This document shows, piece after piece, positions 1 to 8,738 of a stretch of DNA of 64,000 bases. Made by a program: the position numbers and the translations under genes. Location of the stretch: contig JBBRYY010000003.1 in the NCBI GenBank assembly GCA_038237245.1, forward strand, positions 12,220-76,219, given 5' to 3'. The DNA is from FEN-1250 sp038237245. GTDB taxonomy: Bacteria; Gemmatimonadota; Gemmatimonadetes; Gemmatimonadales; Gemmatimonadaceae. The notes under the pieces were generated by a model. The model searched no databases, was not told the DNA's origin, and saw nothing but the letters and a program-made list of their open reading frames with translations. The first letter of the stretch is position 1; the number at the start of each line of letters is the position of its first letter.

Positions 1-798
1 AGCGGCACGTCGGGCGGCACGCTCGCACCGCTGTTCACGATTGGCGCGGGGCTCGGCGCCTGGCTCGGCGAGCAATGCGCCGGGCTCGCTCCGTGGCTTG
101 GCGTCGACGCGCACGTGGCAGGACTTGTCGGGATGGCGGCCATCTTCGCGGGCACCTCGCACGCGCTGCTGACGTCCGTGGTGTTCGCCTTCGAGACCAC
201 GCGACAGCCGCTCGGGCTCCTGCCGCTCCTCGCCGGATGCACCGCGTCATATCTCGTCGCGCTGCTCCTCAATCGACACTCGATCATGACGGAGAAGCTG
301 GCACGGCGCGGCGCGAGTCTGCGTACTGACTACGCCGTCGATTTCCTCAGCCAGGTTCTGGTGCGCGACGTGGCGACGCGCGGCGTCGTGACGGTGCGCG
401 CGACGGACACGATCGCCGAGGCGCGCACTTCGATCTCGAATGTGCCGGCGAACGCAACGCACCAGGGGTTCCCCGTGCTCAGCGACAGCGGGCGAGTGCT
501 CGGCATGTTGATGCGAAAGGAGCTGTTCGATCCGGCGCGCGACGCGACGGAGCCAGTGCTGCAGATGATCCGGCGCGCGCCGATCGTCGTCTTCGAGGAC
601 AACACGCTGCGCGACGCCGCCGATCAGATGGTGAACGAGAAAGTGGGACGGCTACCAGTGGTGGAGCGCGAGGCCCCGTACCGGCTCGTCGGAATCCTCT
701 CGCGCAGCGATCTCCTCTCAGCGCACGGCCCGCGCATCGATGCGGCGAGGCGCGTGCAGGAAGCGCGCACGCTCTCGTCGTGGGCGCCGGGACGATGA
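1..798 (+). CDS. ClC-family chloride channel/antiporter with C-terminal CBS pair (5' truncated)
   Basis: The reading frame is open from the window edge, so the N-terminus is missing. The first visible residues, SGTSGGTLAPLFTIGAG, match the ClC selectivity-filter region (GSGG-x-FAP-like), followed by further membrane helices. VFAFETT at about residue 61 sits where ClC proteins carry the conserved helix with a Glu. The last ~150 residues form two CBS repeats (around VRDVATRGVVTV and MIRRAPIVVFED), typical of nucleotide-sensing regulatory domains in ClC proteins. Role by family: transmembrane Cl- transport or Cl-/H+ exchange. It converges on ada with an 18-base gap. The family is secure; channel versus antiporter cannot be decided from the fragment. 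Confidence 0.9.
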   Translation, partial: SGTSGGTLAPLFTIGAGLGAWLGEQCAGLAPWLGVDAHVAGLVGMAAIFAGTSHALLTSVVFAFETTRQPLGLLPLLAGCTASYLVALLLNRHSIMTEKLARRGASLRTDYAVDFLSQVLVRDVATRGVVTVRATDTIAEARTSISNVPANATHQGFPVLSDSGRVLGMLMRKELFDPARDATEPVLQMIRRAPIVVFEDNTLRDAADQMVNEKVGRLPVVEREAPYRLVGILSRSDLLSAHGPRIDAARRVQEARTLSSWAPGR

Positions 799-816
799 CC
801 GGTGCGCGCGGCTCGC

Positions 817-1896
817 TCAGCGCACGCGCTTCGCCGCAAAGGCGTGCTCGCGGGTGAGCAGCCGCTCCTTTCGGTCGAGCCCCCACCGGTAGCCGCCGAG
901 GGCGCCGCCCTGGCGCACGACGCGGTGGCAGGGGATCACGATGGAGACGCGATTGGTCGCGCACGCGCTCGCGACGGCGCGCACGGCCGCTGGCGCCTTG
1001 ATCGACGCGGCGACTTGGGTGTACGAGCGCGTCTCGCCGTAGGGGATGCGCTGCAGCGCGCCCCACACGCGCTGCTGAAAGGGCGTGCCGGCGACGTCGA
1101 GCGGAATCGCGAGCTCGATGTCGCTCCCCTCGAGATGCGCGGTGACCGCAGCCACCCACCCGCGGAGATCGTCGTTGCCCTTGCCGCCGCGCACGCGCGT
1201 GCGCGCGGCGCGAGGATATTCTGAATTCAAGGCATTTTCGAGTGTGACGTCGTCGTCGCCGAGGGTGATGGCGCAGACGCCGCGATCGGTGGCGGCGACG
1301 AGGAGTCGTCCGACCGCGGTTGCGGCCGTCGTGTAGCGGATGTGCACCCCTTCGCCGCCGCGGCGGTAGGCGCCCGGCGTCATCCCGAGCTGGCTCGCGG
1401 CCGCATCGTACGCACGGCTGCTGGCGCCGTAGCCGGCGTCGTACGTCGCGCGGCTCACGGTCGCACCGGTGCGGAGGCTCGACTTGAGTCTATCGCCGCG
1501 CAACGCGGCCGCGTACTGGCGCGGCGACACGCCGACGATGCGCTTGAAGGTGCGCTGGAGATGCGTCGGACTCATCGCTGCTGCGCGCGCGATGGCCGCG
1601 AGGGTATGCGGCTCGTCGAGATGCGCCTCAATGTACGCACGCGCCTTCGCGATGACGCGCTCCGCTCCAGTCTCGGAGGCGCGCGGCTCGCAGCGACGGC
1701 AGGCGCGGAAGCCCGCGTGCTCCGCGGCATCGGCGTCCGTAAAGAAGGAAACGTTCTTGCGCAGCGCACGACGCGACGCGCAGCTCGGCTTGCAGTACAC
1801 CCCCGTCGTCGCGACGGCGTAGACGAATTTCCCATTGCGGCTGGCATCCCGCGCGACGACAGCGGCCCAGCGCCGATCCTCGGCGACGCGCGTCAT
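817..1896 (-). CDS. ada: Ada: methyl-phosphotriester/O6-methylguanine-DNA methyltransferase and AraC-type regulator
   Basis: This 359-residue protein has the full three-part Ada architecture. The N-terminal zinc domain carries Cys35, Cys39, Cys66 and Cys69 (YCKPSC ... CRRC), of which one is the acceptor for methyl groups from phosphotriesters. An AraC-type helix-turn-helix region follows at about 76-180. The C-terminal methyltransferase has the active-site IPCHRV motif with Cys323. By family, it repairs alkylated DNA irreversibly and activates the adaptive response when self-methylated. Its ATG overlaps the stop of the upstream flavin-reductase-like gene (ATGA), so the two are probably co-translated. 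No Ada box could be identified upstream by eye. Confidence 0.95.
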   Translation of the reverse strand: MTRVAEDRRWAAVVARDASRNGKFVYAVATTGVYCKPSCASRRALRKNVSFFTDADAAEHAGFRACRRCEPRASETGAERVIAKARAYIEAHLDEPHTLAAIARAAAMSPTHLQRTFKRIVGVSPRQYAAALRGDRLKSSLRTGATVSRATYDAGYGASSRAYDAAASQLGMTPGAYRRGGEGVHIRYTTAATAVGRLLVAATDRGVCAITLGDDDVTLENALNSEYPRAARTRVRGGKGNDDLRGWVAAVTAHLEGSDIELAIPLDVAGTPFQQRVWGALQRIPYGETRSYTQVAASIKAPAAVRAVASACATNRVSIVIPCHRVVRQGGALGGYRWGLDRKERLLTREHAFAAKRVR

Positions 1897-2606
1897 GACG
1901 CCGCTCCGACCATCTCGCGCGTGCGGACAGAGGGCGGCGGCGCCGCGTGCTTCGGGCGGTAGGCTGACTCCGGGATGCGCGCGAGCGTCGAGTCGTGCAC
2001 CTTCTCGCCGAGCCCGAAGAATTGCTGGAAGCTCATGATCAGCGGGCGCCAGAGCTCCGGATCGACGCGGTCGGCGTGTCCTGCCATGCGAATCGACTCG
2101 CTCACGTGCACGCGCACGATACGTAGCTCGAGGGCCACGAGCGCTCCGCGTCGATCGGCATCACGCACGGCGAGCGGATGCACCGACTCCAGCACGGCTT
2201 CGAGATGCACCGGGCATTCGCGCACACGGGGCGCGGCGACACAGTCACTCTCCATTGCCGTGAGCTCCGCGTGGGCGAACTTGTTCGCCTCGTGCCGGTA
2301 TCCCATTGCGGCCTTGTGCGGAGGGACGGGATCGCTCCCCGTCGTACGGGCGAGCCGATTCACCGCCGTGACCTGGTGGACGGACGGAAGATTCAGGACG
2401 CATTCGCCGGTGCGCAGAATGTTTGCTGGTGTCTGCGACCGAGAGCCGAAGCCGAGCATGCAGCTGCGGCCGAGCCACCAGGCGCTGGACATCGGGGCGA
2501 GATTCGCGGTGCCGTCAGGATTGCTCGTGCTCACGAGCACGACCGGAGTGCCGAAGTAGAGAATCGCTGGATCGATCGTAACGTGATTGTTCTCGGTGTT
2601 GGGCAC
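1893..2606 (-). CDS. Flavin reductase-like (flavoredoxin-type) FMN-binding domain protein
   Basis: The protein is 237 residues from a GTG at 2606 (an ATG at 2684 would add 26 residues of low-complexity sequence). The N-terminal half resembles the flavin-reductase-like FMN-binding split barrel: FGTPVVLVSTSNPDGTANLAPMSS, then a stretch ending in TGECVLNLPS, typical of this domain. Such proteins bind FMN and act as NAD(P)H:flavin oxidoreductases or flavin-dependent electron carriers; the substrate cannot be read from sequence. It lies between the NiCoT permease and ada on the same strand and shares an ATGA overlap with ada. Family confident, substrate unknown; start uncertain. Confidence 0.75.
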   Translation of the reverse strand: MPNTENNHVTIDPAILYFGTPVVLVSTSNPDGTANLAPMSSAWWLGRSCMLGFGSRSQTPANILRTGECVLNLPSVHQVTAVNRLARTTGSDPVPPHKAAMGYRHEANKFAHAELTAMESDCVAAPRVRECPVHLEAVLESVHPLAVRDADRRGALVALELRIVRVHVSESIRMAGHADRVDPELWRPLIMSFQQFFGLGEKVHDSTLARIPESAYRPKHAAPPPSVRTREMVGAAS

Positions 2607-2738
2607 GGATGTCGATGGCCGGGGTGATTGAATCGAGCCATGGCTGATGGCTCGTCGGGTCGCACCAACGAGTCTACCGCGCACCGAGAGCGAGGACTTC
2701 CCGTTTCTTGCGATCGAATTCGGCGTCCGTCTTAGCCA

Positions 2739-3776
2739 CTACGCCGCCGGCTCGCCGACCTCGAGCGAGTCGTAGTTCTTCAGCCGATAGAACGCCGCGG
2801 CGAAGATCCAGCTCGCGACGAACACCGCGATGATGAGATAGCCGATGCTCCCGAAATTCCGGTTGAGCGCGGCGATCGCATTCCAGAATGCGCCGCCCGC
2901 ATGCAACCGGTCGCCCACCAGCCCGAGCGCCTCGATCCCGCCCACCAGGAGCGCCACGAGCACCGATACGAAGGTGATGGTCATGTTGTAGTACAGCTTC
3001 CGGATCGGCTTCACGAAGGCCCATCCGTACGCGCTGGACATCATCACGCTGTCGAGCGTATCCACCAGCGACATCCCCACGGTGAAGAGGGCGGCGAACA
3101 CCATGATCGACCAGATCGGCATCCCTTTCGACGCCTCCGCCGCCGAGATGCCGAGCAGCCCGATCTCCGTTGCGGTGTCGAAGCCGAGTCCGAAGAGAAA
3201 GCCGAGCGGATACATGTGCCAGCTCTCGCGAATCATGCCGAAGAGCGGCCGGAAGATGCGAGCGAGCAGCCCACCGCCGCTGAGCAACACGTCGAGGTCT
3301 TCCCCCACGTACCGCCCGCCCGCGCGCACGCGATGAAAGGTGCGATACACGGAGACGAGAATGAACACGTTCATGATCGCGATGACGAGCAGGAAGAGCG
3401 CCGACACCAGTGTGCCGATCATGCTCCCGATCGCGTGAAACGCCGCGAACTGTCGCGTGAGGGCGTTCGCCGTCACCGCGATGGCGACGGTCGCGAGGAC
3501 CACGACCGTCGAATGTCCGAGCGAGAAGTAGAAGCCGACACCGAGCGGGCGCTTTCCCTCGGCCATCAGCTTGCGCGTGACGTTGTCGATGGCCGCAATG
3601 TGATCGGCGTCGATCGCGTGGCGAAGCCCGAGTCCGTAGGCGAGCAGCGCGGCGCCGAGCAGGAGCGGGTATGTGTGAAAGGCGCCGAGCGCCCAGATCC
3701 AGACGGCGATGTTCGCGATCACGAGCGCGATGAGCAGTCGCACGGCGCGCCCGCGGAGCACTCCGATCATGGACAT
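2739..3776 (-). CDS. NiCoT-family nickel/cobalt permease
   Basis: This integral membrane protein of about 345 residues carries the family signatures RHAIDADHIAAIDN (metal-selectivity helix), GFYFSLGHSTVVV and LGFDTATEI. NiCoT permeases (HoxN/NixA/NhlF) import Ni2+ or Co2+ for metalloenzymes using eight membrane helices. The start chosen is Met 3776 (MSMIG), because the 16 residues before it, from an ATG at 3824, look like non-coding leader with charged residues. No urease or hydrogenase genes are nearby, so the dependent enzyme is not identified. It lies 66 bases downstream of the dedA-like gene on the same strand. Confidence 0.9.
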   Translation of the reverse strand: MSMIGVLRGRAVRLLIALVIANIAVWIWALGAFHTYPLLLGAALLAYGLGLRHAIDADHIAAIDNVTRKLMAEGKRPLGVGFYFSLGHSTVVVLATVAIAVTANALTRQFAAFHAIGSMIGTLVSALFLLVIAIMNVFILVSVYRTFHRVRAGGRYVGEDLDVLLSGGGLLARIFRPLFGMIRESWHMYPLGFLFGLGFDTATEIGLLGISAAEASKGMPIWSIMVFAALFTVGMSLVDTLDSVMMSSAYGWAFVKPIRKLYYNMTITFVSVLVALLVGGIEALGLVGDRLHAGGAFWNAIAALNRNFGSIGYLIIAVFVASWIFAAAFYRLKNYDSLEVGEPAA

Positions 3777-3890
3777 CGCCGCGCACGCGCCTCGGGTGCG
3801 CGCATCGTCCCGAACGCGAGGCATGCTCCGATCGAGCGTATGAACGCGTACACAAAGCGCAGCATGGAGGTCGCGGGAAAGTGGGGGACG

Positions 3891-4499
3891 CTACTTCTTT
3901 TTCGAACCGCCCTTTTTGCTTCTGTGGCGGTGCCAGACGATCACGCCGATCACAACGACCACGCCAAGCGCTATCAGGCTCGTGCGGCCGATCATGTGCT
4001 CGAGCCACGGCAGGTTATTGCCGAACTCGTAGCCGAGAGTTCCGAACAATGCCGACCAGACGATGGCGCCGAGCGCATTCCACAGGAAGAATACCCAGAA
4101 GCGCATTTTCGTGACCCCCGCCAGAATGCCGGCGAAGGTGCGGAGAATCGCGATGAAGCGGGCGGCGAAGACGGCCTTCGGACCGTGTTCGGTGAAGAAG
4201 GTACGCGCGCTCGCGATGCGCTTCGTCGTGATCCTGATGTGATGGCCGTGCCGCTCGAGAAAGGGGAGGCCGCCGACACTTCCGATCCAATAGCCGCCGC
4301 AGCCGCCCGCGGTGGCGCCGACGACCGACGCGACGATGACCCAGACGATCGACAGCCGGTGACTCTGCGCGGAAAAGGCGGCCGCCGTGACGAGTGCCGT
4401 CTCGCCGGGGAGGGGGAGCCCCACACCCTCCGCGAACACCAGCGTGACCACGAGCGCGTACCCGTACTGGTCGACCAGATGCTTCAGCAAATGTCCCAT
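3891..4499 (-). CDS. DedA-family membrane protein
   Basis: About 202 residues from Met 4499. An AAGGG Shine-Dalgarno-like element lies about 8 bases upstream of that start, and a start at 4571 would overlap pyrR. Typical DedA features are visible: an amphipathic N-terminal EGVGLPLPGE motif, Gly-rich hydrophobic helices, FFTEHGPKAVFAARFIAILR with the conserved basic FxARFxP/IxR motif, and a very basic C-terminus (HRHRSKKGGSKKK). DedA proteins are inner-membrane proteins now linked to lipid (undecaprenyl phosphate or phospholipid) flipping and proton-motive-force homeostasis. It diverges from pyrR with 65 bases between starts and heads a minus-strand run to ada. Confidence 0.88.
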   Translation of the reverse strand: MGHLLKHLVDQYGYALVVTLVFAEGVGLPLPGETALVTAAAFSAQSHRLSIVWVIVASVVGATAGGCGGYWIGSVGGLPFLERHGHHIRITTKRIASARTFFTEHGPKAVFAARFIAILRTFAGILAGVTKMRFWVFFLWNALGAIVWSALFGTLGYEFGNNLPWLEHMIGRTSLIALGVVVVIGVIVWHRHRSKKGGSKKK

Positions 4500-4564
4500 G
4501 CCATCGCCCTTGGCAATACCCGCACCCTTCAATCTGGGTCGCGCCGGCGCCATATTGCCGGGCG

Positions 4565-5113
4565 ATGACAACTGACAATTCTACCCTGCTCGATGCACGC
4601 GCGGTCGACCGGACCCTCCGCCGGATGGCCGAAGAGATCGTCGAGCTGAACGACGGAACCGCCGACCTGATCGTCGTCGGCATCCAGCGCCGCGGCGTTC
4701 AGCTCGCTGACCGCATCGTCCGCACGATTCAGGAGCGCGAGCACGTGTCGGTCCCGCGCGGCGCACTCGATATCACGCTCTACCGCGACGACCTGCAGAC
4801 GGTCGGCCCCCGGCCGGTCGTCGGCCCCACCGATCTTCCCTGGAATCTGGATGGGAAGCGCGTGGTGATCGTCGACGATGTGCTCTACACCGGGCGCACG
4901 GTGCGTGCGGCGCTCGACGAGCTGGCGGATTTCGGCCGTCCGTCGCGCGTGTCGCTCGCCGTGCTGGTCGACCGCGGCGGGCGCGAGCTGCCGATTCACG
5001 CGGACATCGTCGGCAAGAAGTTCTCGATCGATGCGAAGGATCGCGTCGACGTCCTCGTCGATGAGCTCGACGGGCGCGATGCCGTCGTCGTCGTGCGCGC
5101 GGAGCGCTCGTGA
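4565..5113 (+). CDS. pyrR: PyrR: pyr operon regulator / uracil phosphoribosyltransferase
   Basis: 182 residues with the phosphoribosyltransferase PRPP loop VVIVDDVLYTGRTVRAALD at about residues 99-117. The N-terminal region (TLRRMAEEIVELN, VGIQRRGVQLADRI) is characteristic of PyrR. By family, it binds pyr mRNA in response to UMP/UTP and has weak UPRTase activity. It heads pyrR-pyrB-pyrC, with pyrB starting inside its stop codon (GTGA). The 65 bases before it contain no convincing terminator/antiterminator or PyrR-binding loop, so if it regulates this operon the mechanism is not the classical Bacillus attenuation. Function confident, regulatory mode open. Confidence 0.93.
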   Translation: MTTDNSTLLDARAVDRTLRRMAEEIVELNDGTADLIVVGIQRRGVQLADRIVRTIQEREHVSVPRGALDITLYRDDLQTVGPRPVVGPTDLPWNLDGKRVVIVDDVLYTGRTVRAALDELADFGRPSRVSLAVLVDRGGRELPIHADIVGKKFSIDAKDRVDVLVDELDGRDAVVVVRAERS

Positions 5114-6072
5114 CCAGCGCACTCGGCAAGGATCTCCTCGATCTCGAGTCGCTCACCCCCGAGCAGATCAGCCTCGTGCTCGACACCGCGGTCCCGTTCA
5201 AGGAGATCAGCGAGCGCGCGATCAAGAAGGTGCCGGCGCTGCGCGGGCAGACCATCGTCAATCTCTTCTTCGAGGCGTCCACGCGCACCCGCATCTCGTT
5301 CGAGTTCGCCGAGAAGCGACTGTCGGCGGACACGGTGTCGGTGGCGTCGTCGGGGTCGAGTGTGAGCAAGGGCGAGACGCTCGTCGACACGGCGCGCAAT
5401 CTCGAGGCGATGCGGATCGACATGGTGGTGATCCGCCACGGCGCATCGGGGGCGGCGGCCTTTCTGGCGGAGAGGATCGAGAGCAACGTCATCAATGCAG
5501 GCGACGGCACGCACGAGCACCCGACGCAGGGGCTGCTCGATCTCCTCACGCTGCGCGATCACTTCGGATCGCTCGAGGGGCTGCGCGTCTGCATCGTCGG
5601 CGACGTGCTGCACTCGCGCGTCGCGCGATCGAACATCTGGGGGCTGAGGAAGATGGGCGCGGAGGTGGCGGTGTGCGGGCCGAAGTCGCTGCTGCCGCAT
5701 GCGATCGCGGAGCTGGGGGTGCAGGTCTTCCCCCGCGTGGAGGAGGCGATCGAGTGGGCGCAGGCGCTCAACATCCTCCGGCTGCAGCTCGAGCGGATGA
5801 CGAGCGGCTACATCCCGTCATTGCGTGAGTACAATCGCGTGTTCGGCGTCACGCGCGAACGGCTGGAGCGCGCGAAGCATGAGGTATTGATCATGCATCC
5901 GGGCCCGATGAACCGCGGCGTCGAAATCGATTCCGATGTGGCCGACGGGCCGCACAGCGTGATTCTCAATCAGGTGACGAACGGAGTGGCCGTGCGCATG
6001 GCTGTGCTCTACCTGCTCGCCGGCGGGAATCCCGAGCTGGCGGAAGCCGCGAAGGGCGGAGGCGAGCGCTGA
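5110..6072 (+). CDS. pyrB: Aspartate carbamoyltransferase catalytic subunit
   Basis: 320 residues, the usual size for PyrB. It carries the carbamoyl-phosphate-binding signature FFEASTRTRISFEFAEKRL near residues 54-72 and HPGPMNRGVEI near the C-terminus, plus the THEHPTQGLLDLLTL segment. It catalyses carbamoyl phosphate plus aspartate to N-carbamoylaspartate, the committed pyrimidine step. It starts at a GTG overlapping the pyrR stop by 4 bases, and pyrC begins on its TGA (TGATG). No pyrI regulatory subunit is seen next to it, so control is probably through PyrR. Confidence 0.97.
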   Translation: MTSALGKDLLDLESLTPEQISLVLDTAVPFKEISERAIKKVPALRGQTIVNLFFEASTRTRISFEFAEKRLSADTVSVASSGSSVSKGETLVDTARNLEAMRIDMVVIRHGASGAAAFLAERIESNVINAGDGTHEHPTQGLLDLLTLRDHFGSLEGLRVCIVGDVLHSRVARSNIWGLRKMGAEVAVCGPKSLLPHAIAELGVQVFPRVEEAIEWAQALNILRLQLERMTSGYIPSLREYNRVFGVTRERLERAKHEVLIMHPGPMNRGVEIDSDVADGPHSVILNQVTNGVAVRMAVLYLLAGGNPELAEAAKGGGER

Positions 6073-7382
6073 TGCCACAATCCATTCGAGATGTGCTCCT
6101 CGAGGGCGGGCACGTCATCGATCCGGCAACGGGGCGCGATGAGGTTGCCGACGTGCTGCTGCGCAGCGGGAAGGTCGAGGCGATCGGCCGCAACCTCGGG
6201 CACCCCGACGGCGCCGAGCGCCTCGATTGCACCGGAGCGTACGTCGCGCCCGGGTTCATCGATGTGCATTGTCATCTGCGTGAGCCCGGCCGCGAGGACG
6301 TGGAGACGATCGCGACCGGCGCGCGCGCGGCGGCGGCGGGCGGCTTCACCGCGATCTGCGCCATGCCGAACACGGAGCCGGTGACGGACAACCAGGCGGC
6401 GGTCGGCTTCATCATTCGGCAGGCGAGCCGCGTTTCCGCGGCGCGCGTGCATCCGATCGGCGCGATCTCCGTCGGGCAGAAGGGCGACTCGCTCGCGGAG
6501 TTCGGCGAGATGGTCGCGGCCGGCGCGGTCGCCGTGAGCGACGACGGGCGCCCGGTGGTGAGCGCGCACCTGATGCGCACTGCGCTCGAGTATGCGCAGA
6601 CGTTCGGAATTCCCGTCATCGATCATTGTGAGGAGCTCACGCTCGCGCACGGTGGCTCGATGAACGAGGGGATCGTCAGCGCGCGACTCGGCCTCAAGGG
6701 AATTCCGTCGGAGGCCGAGGAGATCATGGTGATCCGCGATATTCTCCTCGCGCGCCGCACTGGCGGTCATGTGCATCTCGCGCACATGAGCACGAAGGGG
6801 AGCGTGGAGCTCATTCGGTGGGGGAAGGATCGCGGGATCAACGTGACGGCGGAGGTCACGCCGCATCATCTCACGCTCACCGAGAGCGCGGTCGAGGGGT
6901 ATTGCACGGCGGCGAAGATGAATCCTCCGCTGCGCACCGCGGAGGATGTCGCGGTATTGCAGGCGGCGCTGCGTGACGGCACCATAGATCTCGTCGCGAC
7001 GGATCACGCGCCGCACCACTACGACGCGAAGGACCGCGAGTTCGCGGATGCGCCGTTCGGCATCGTTGGACTGGAAACCGCGCTCGCACTGGTGGTGACG
7101 GAGCTGGTCGACAGCGGAATGATCGACTTCAAAACGCTGGTCGACCGCATGTCGACACGCCCCGCGCGGCTCTTCGGATTGCCGGGCGGCACGCTCGCTT
7201 CGGGATCCATCGGCGACGTCACTGTGTTCGATCCCAACTTTGCATGGCAGGTCGATCCCGCCACCTTTCTCTCGAAGGGGCGTAACACACCCTACACGGG
7301 GAAAACGCTGCGGGGGCGTGCGCGCTACACTGTAGTAGGGGGAGCCGTGGTGCATCGCGCAATCGAGGCGCAATCGCGCTAA
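6072..7382 (+). CDS. pyrC: Dihydroorotase
   Basis: 436 residues, the class I (PyrC type found with PyrB in many bacteria) amidohydrolase length. Metal-binding DVHCHLREPGREDVETI lies at about 65-81, followed by the substrate-contacting NTEPVTDN, then the conserved metal-ligand region ATDHAPHHYDAKD. The C-terminal part with RMSTRPARLFGLP and TPYTGKTLRG is typical of dihydroorotases. It cyclises carbamoylaspartate to dihydroorotate. It overlaps pyrB by one base in a TGATG arrangement and ends the pyr run. Confidence 0.96.
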   Translation: MPQSIRDVLLEGGHVIDPATGRDEVADVLLRSGKVEAIGRNLGHPDGAERLDCTGAYVAPGFIDVHCHLREPGREDVETIATGARAAAAGGFTAICAMPNTEPVTDNQAAVGFIIRQASRVSAARVHPIGAISVGQKGDSLAEFGEMVAAGAVAVSDDGRPVVSAHLMRTALEYAQTFGIPVIDHCEELTLAHGGSMNEGIVSARLGLKGIPSEAEEIMVIRDILLARRTGGHVHLAHMSTKGSVELIRWGKDRGINVTAEVTPHHLTLTESAVEGYCTAAKMNPPLRTAEDVAVLQAALRDGTIDLVATDHAPHHYDAKDREFADAPFGIVGLETALALVVTELVDSGMIDFKTLVDRMSTRPARLFGLPGGTLASGSIGDVTVFDPNFAWQVDPATFLSKGRNTPYTGKTLRGRARYTVVGGAVVHRAIEAQSR

Positions 7383-7413
7383 TGTGAGGCATCGGGCCCA
7401 GGAGCAAACGGGG

Positions 7414-7441
7414 ACCGTTACCGCGCGTCCGAGGTAGCGGT
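7414..7441 (+). other. Stem-loop between pyrC and the zinc-ribbon gene
   Basis: ACCGTTACC (7414-7422) pairs with GGTAGCGGT (7433-7441) through nine base pairs including one G-U, with a 10-base loop. It is 32 bases after the pyrC stop and is not followed by a U-run, so it is not a standard intrinsic terminator. It may stabilise the pyrC mRNA 3' end or be part of the leader of the next gene. The following AT-rich stretch around 7448-7465 may hold a promoter, but no clear -35/-10 pair was found. Confidence 0.4.
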
Positions 7442-7564
7442 CAAGGTTAAAGGAATATTACACTTGGCTGGCGCGATCGGTCACCTTGCTGCCGCGTTGT
7501 GAAAAACGGCGATGGGGAAACAGGCGCGGCGGCTGCCATTGTGCTGGAACGCATGGAGCGAGGC

Positions 7565-8647
7565 ATGGCGAAAGCGGCAACGCAAACGCAATTCGAGCAG
7601 GTCACCGCGCTCTACGAGGAGCGGCAACGCTTCGAGGCGTGGCTGGCCGCGTTGGAGGCGAAGCGCGCGACGACGCCCGTGCACATTTACACGCGTGTGC
7701 ACGCCGACTATGGCGCGCGTCTGCAGCGCGTGGTGGAAGAGCTGCGCACCCATCGCACGGCGCTGCAGGAGCTCGAGAGCACGCTCATCGACAGGCTCAC
7801 TGCGCTCGACAGCGAAGAAGCCAGGCATCGCGATGAGGCGGCCGAGGCGGAGCTGCGTGCGACGGTCGGCGAGCTGGCGTCGGAGCACTTCACCGAGGTC
7901 ACCGAGCGCACGAGCGGGGCGATCGCCGGATTGAGTGAGGAGCGCGGTCGCGTGCAGGCCGAGCTCTCGCAGCTCCGTCATCTGCTCGATGTCGGGACGG
8001 CGCCGCTTCCCGTCACGGCCGCGCCCGAGCCCGCGCGCGCAGAGACCTCGGCGTCGGACGCGACACGCCTGCGCCTCGTCGACTCGGGCGCGCCGGCGCC
8101 GGAGCCGAGCGATGCGCCACCCGCGCCGACCCCCGCCGACTGGGAGCTTTCTTTCGAGAACGCCATTGGCGGCAATCAACCACCGCTGCCGTCGCGTCTC
8201 TCGGGTCCGCGTGCCGCGGAGAAGGTGAGCGAGCCGAATCCGTTCGACGATCTCGAGTTTCTCAAGACGATGGTCGATCGCAACACGGGCGAGCACACCG
8301 TCGTGAACCCGACGCGTGAGCGTCCGCCAGAGCCGGCAGCACCGCCGCCGCCTCCCGCACCCGAGCCGATGGTGACGATGCCGATGTCGCCTCCGGTCAG
8401 GCAGCGTCCTTCGCAGGTCGCGCCAGTAGTCGCGAGCGGGCTGCCGCTCATCATGCCGGACGCGCCCGCACCTCCGCGCGCGGAGCCGCGCTTTCCGCAG
8501 GCCGGGTCGCGCGAGAGCGTGCCGAGCTATCTCAAGGAAGCGCCGCCGGAGCAGGTGAAGACGCTCAAGTGCCAGGAGTGCGGAACGCTCAACTATCCCA
8601 CCGAGTGGTATTGCGAGCGATGCGGCGCCGAGCTCGCAGCGCTGTAG
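7565..8647 (+). CDS. Coiled-coil protein with proline-rich linker and C-terminal zinc ribbon, function unknown
   Basis: Not recognised as a named family. The start chosen is ATG 7565 (360 residues), because GGAG/GAGG lies 5-8 bases upstream; an upstream GTG at 7499 is also open. Residues ~5-150 are rich in Glu, Arg, Leu and Ala with heptad-like spacing (VVEELRTHRTALQELESTLI), suggesting a long coiled coil. The middle, roughly 155-320, is Pro/Ala-rich and probably disordered. The last ~25 residues hold two CxxC pairs (CQECGTLNYPTEWYCERC), a rubredoxin-like zinc ribbon. There is no signal peptide. A strong terminator follows, so it is monocistronic or the last gene of its unit. Confidence 0.7.
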   Translation: MAKAATQTQFEQVTALYEERQRFEAWLAALEAKRATTPVHIYTRVHADYGARLQRVVEELRTHRTALQELESTLIDRLTALDSEEARHRDEAAEAELRATVGELASEHFTEVTERTSGAIAGLSEERGRVQAELSQLRHLLDVGTAPLPVTAAPEPARAETSASDATRLRLVDSGAPAPEPSDAPPAPTPADWELSFENAIGGNQPPLPSRLSGPRAAEKVSEPNPFDDLEFLKTMVDRNTGEHTVVNPTRERPPEPAAPPPPPAPEPMVTMPMSPPVRQRPSQVAPVVASGLPLIMPDAPAPPRAEPRFPQAGSRESVPSYLKEAPPEQVKTLKCQECGTLNYPTEWYCERCGAELAAL

Positions 8648-8688
8648 CTCGCGGCGCTGTAGCTGTCACGCACGCGCACGGATGCACA

Positions 8689-8724
8689 GAGGGCCGGGAG
8701 ATGATCCCGGCCCTCGTTTTTTCT
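8689..8724 (+). terminator. Intrinsic terminator after the zinc-ribbon gene
   Basis: GAGGGCCGGGA (8689-8699) pairs perfectly with TCCCGGCCCTC (8705-8715) around the loop GATGA, followed by G and six Ts. This is a textbook Rho-independent terminator for plus-strand transcription, 42 bases after the upstream stop. On the minus strand the same hairpin follows rpsT but lacks a U-tract, so it is at best a weak terminator in that direction. Confidence 0.9.
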
Positions 8725-8738
8725 ACCGACGCTCGCGA

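Noticed and set aside
4500..4564. PyrR-binding attenuator before pyrR
   Set aside because: The 65-base gap to the dedA-like gene has no terminator hairpin, antiterminator or PyrR loop consensus that I can see.
2901..4568. 555-codon plus-strand open frame opposite NiCoT and DedA genes
   Set aside because: Very rich in His, Arg, Glu and Asp as expected from complementing membrane-helix codons; the minus-strand genes carry family signatures.
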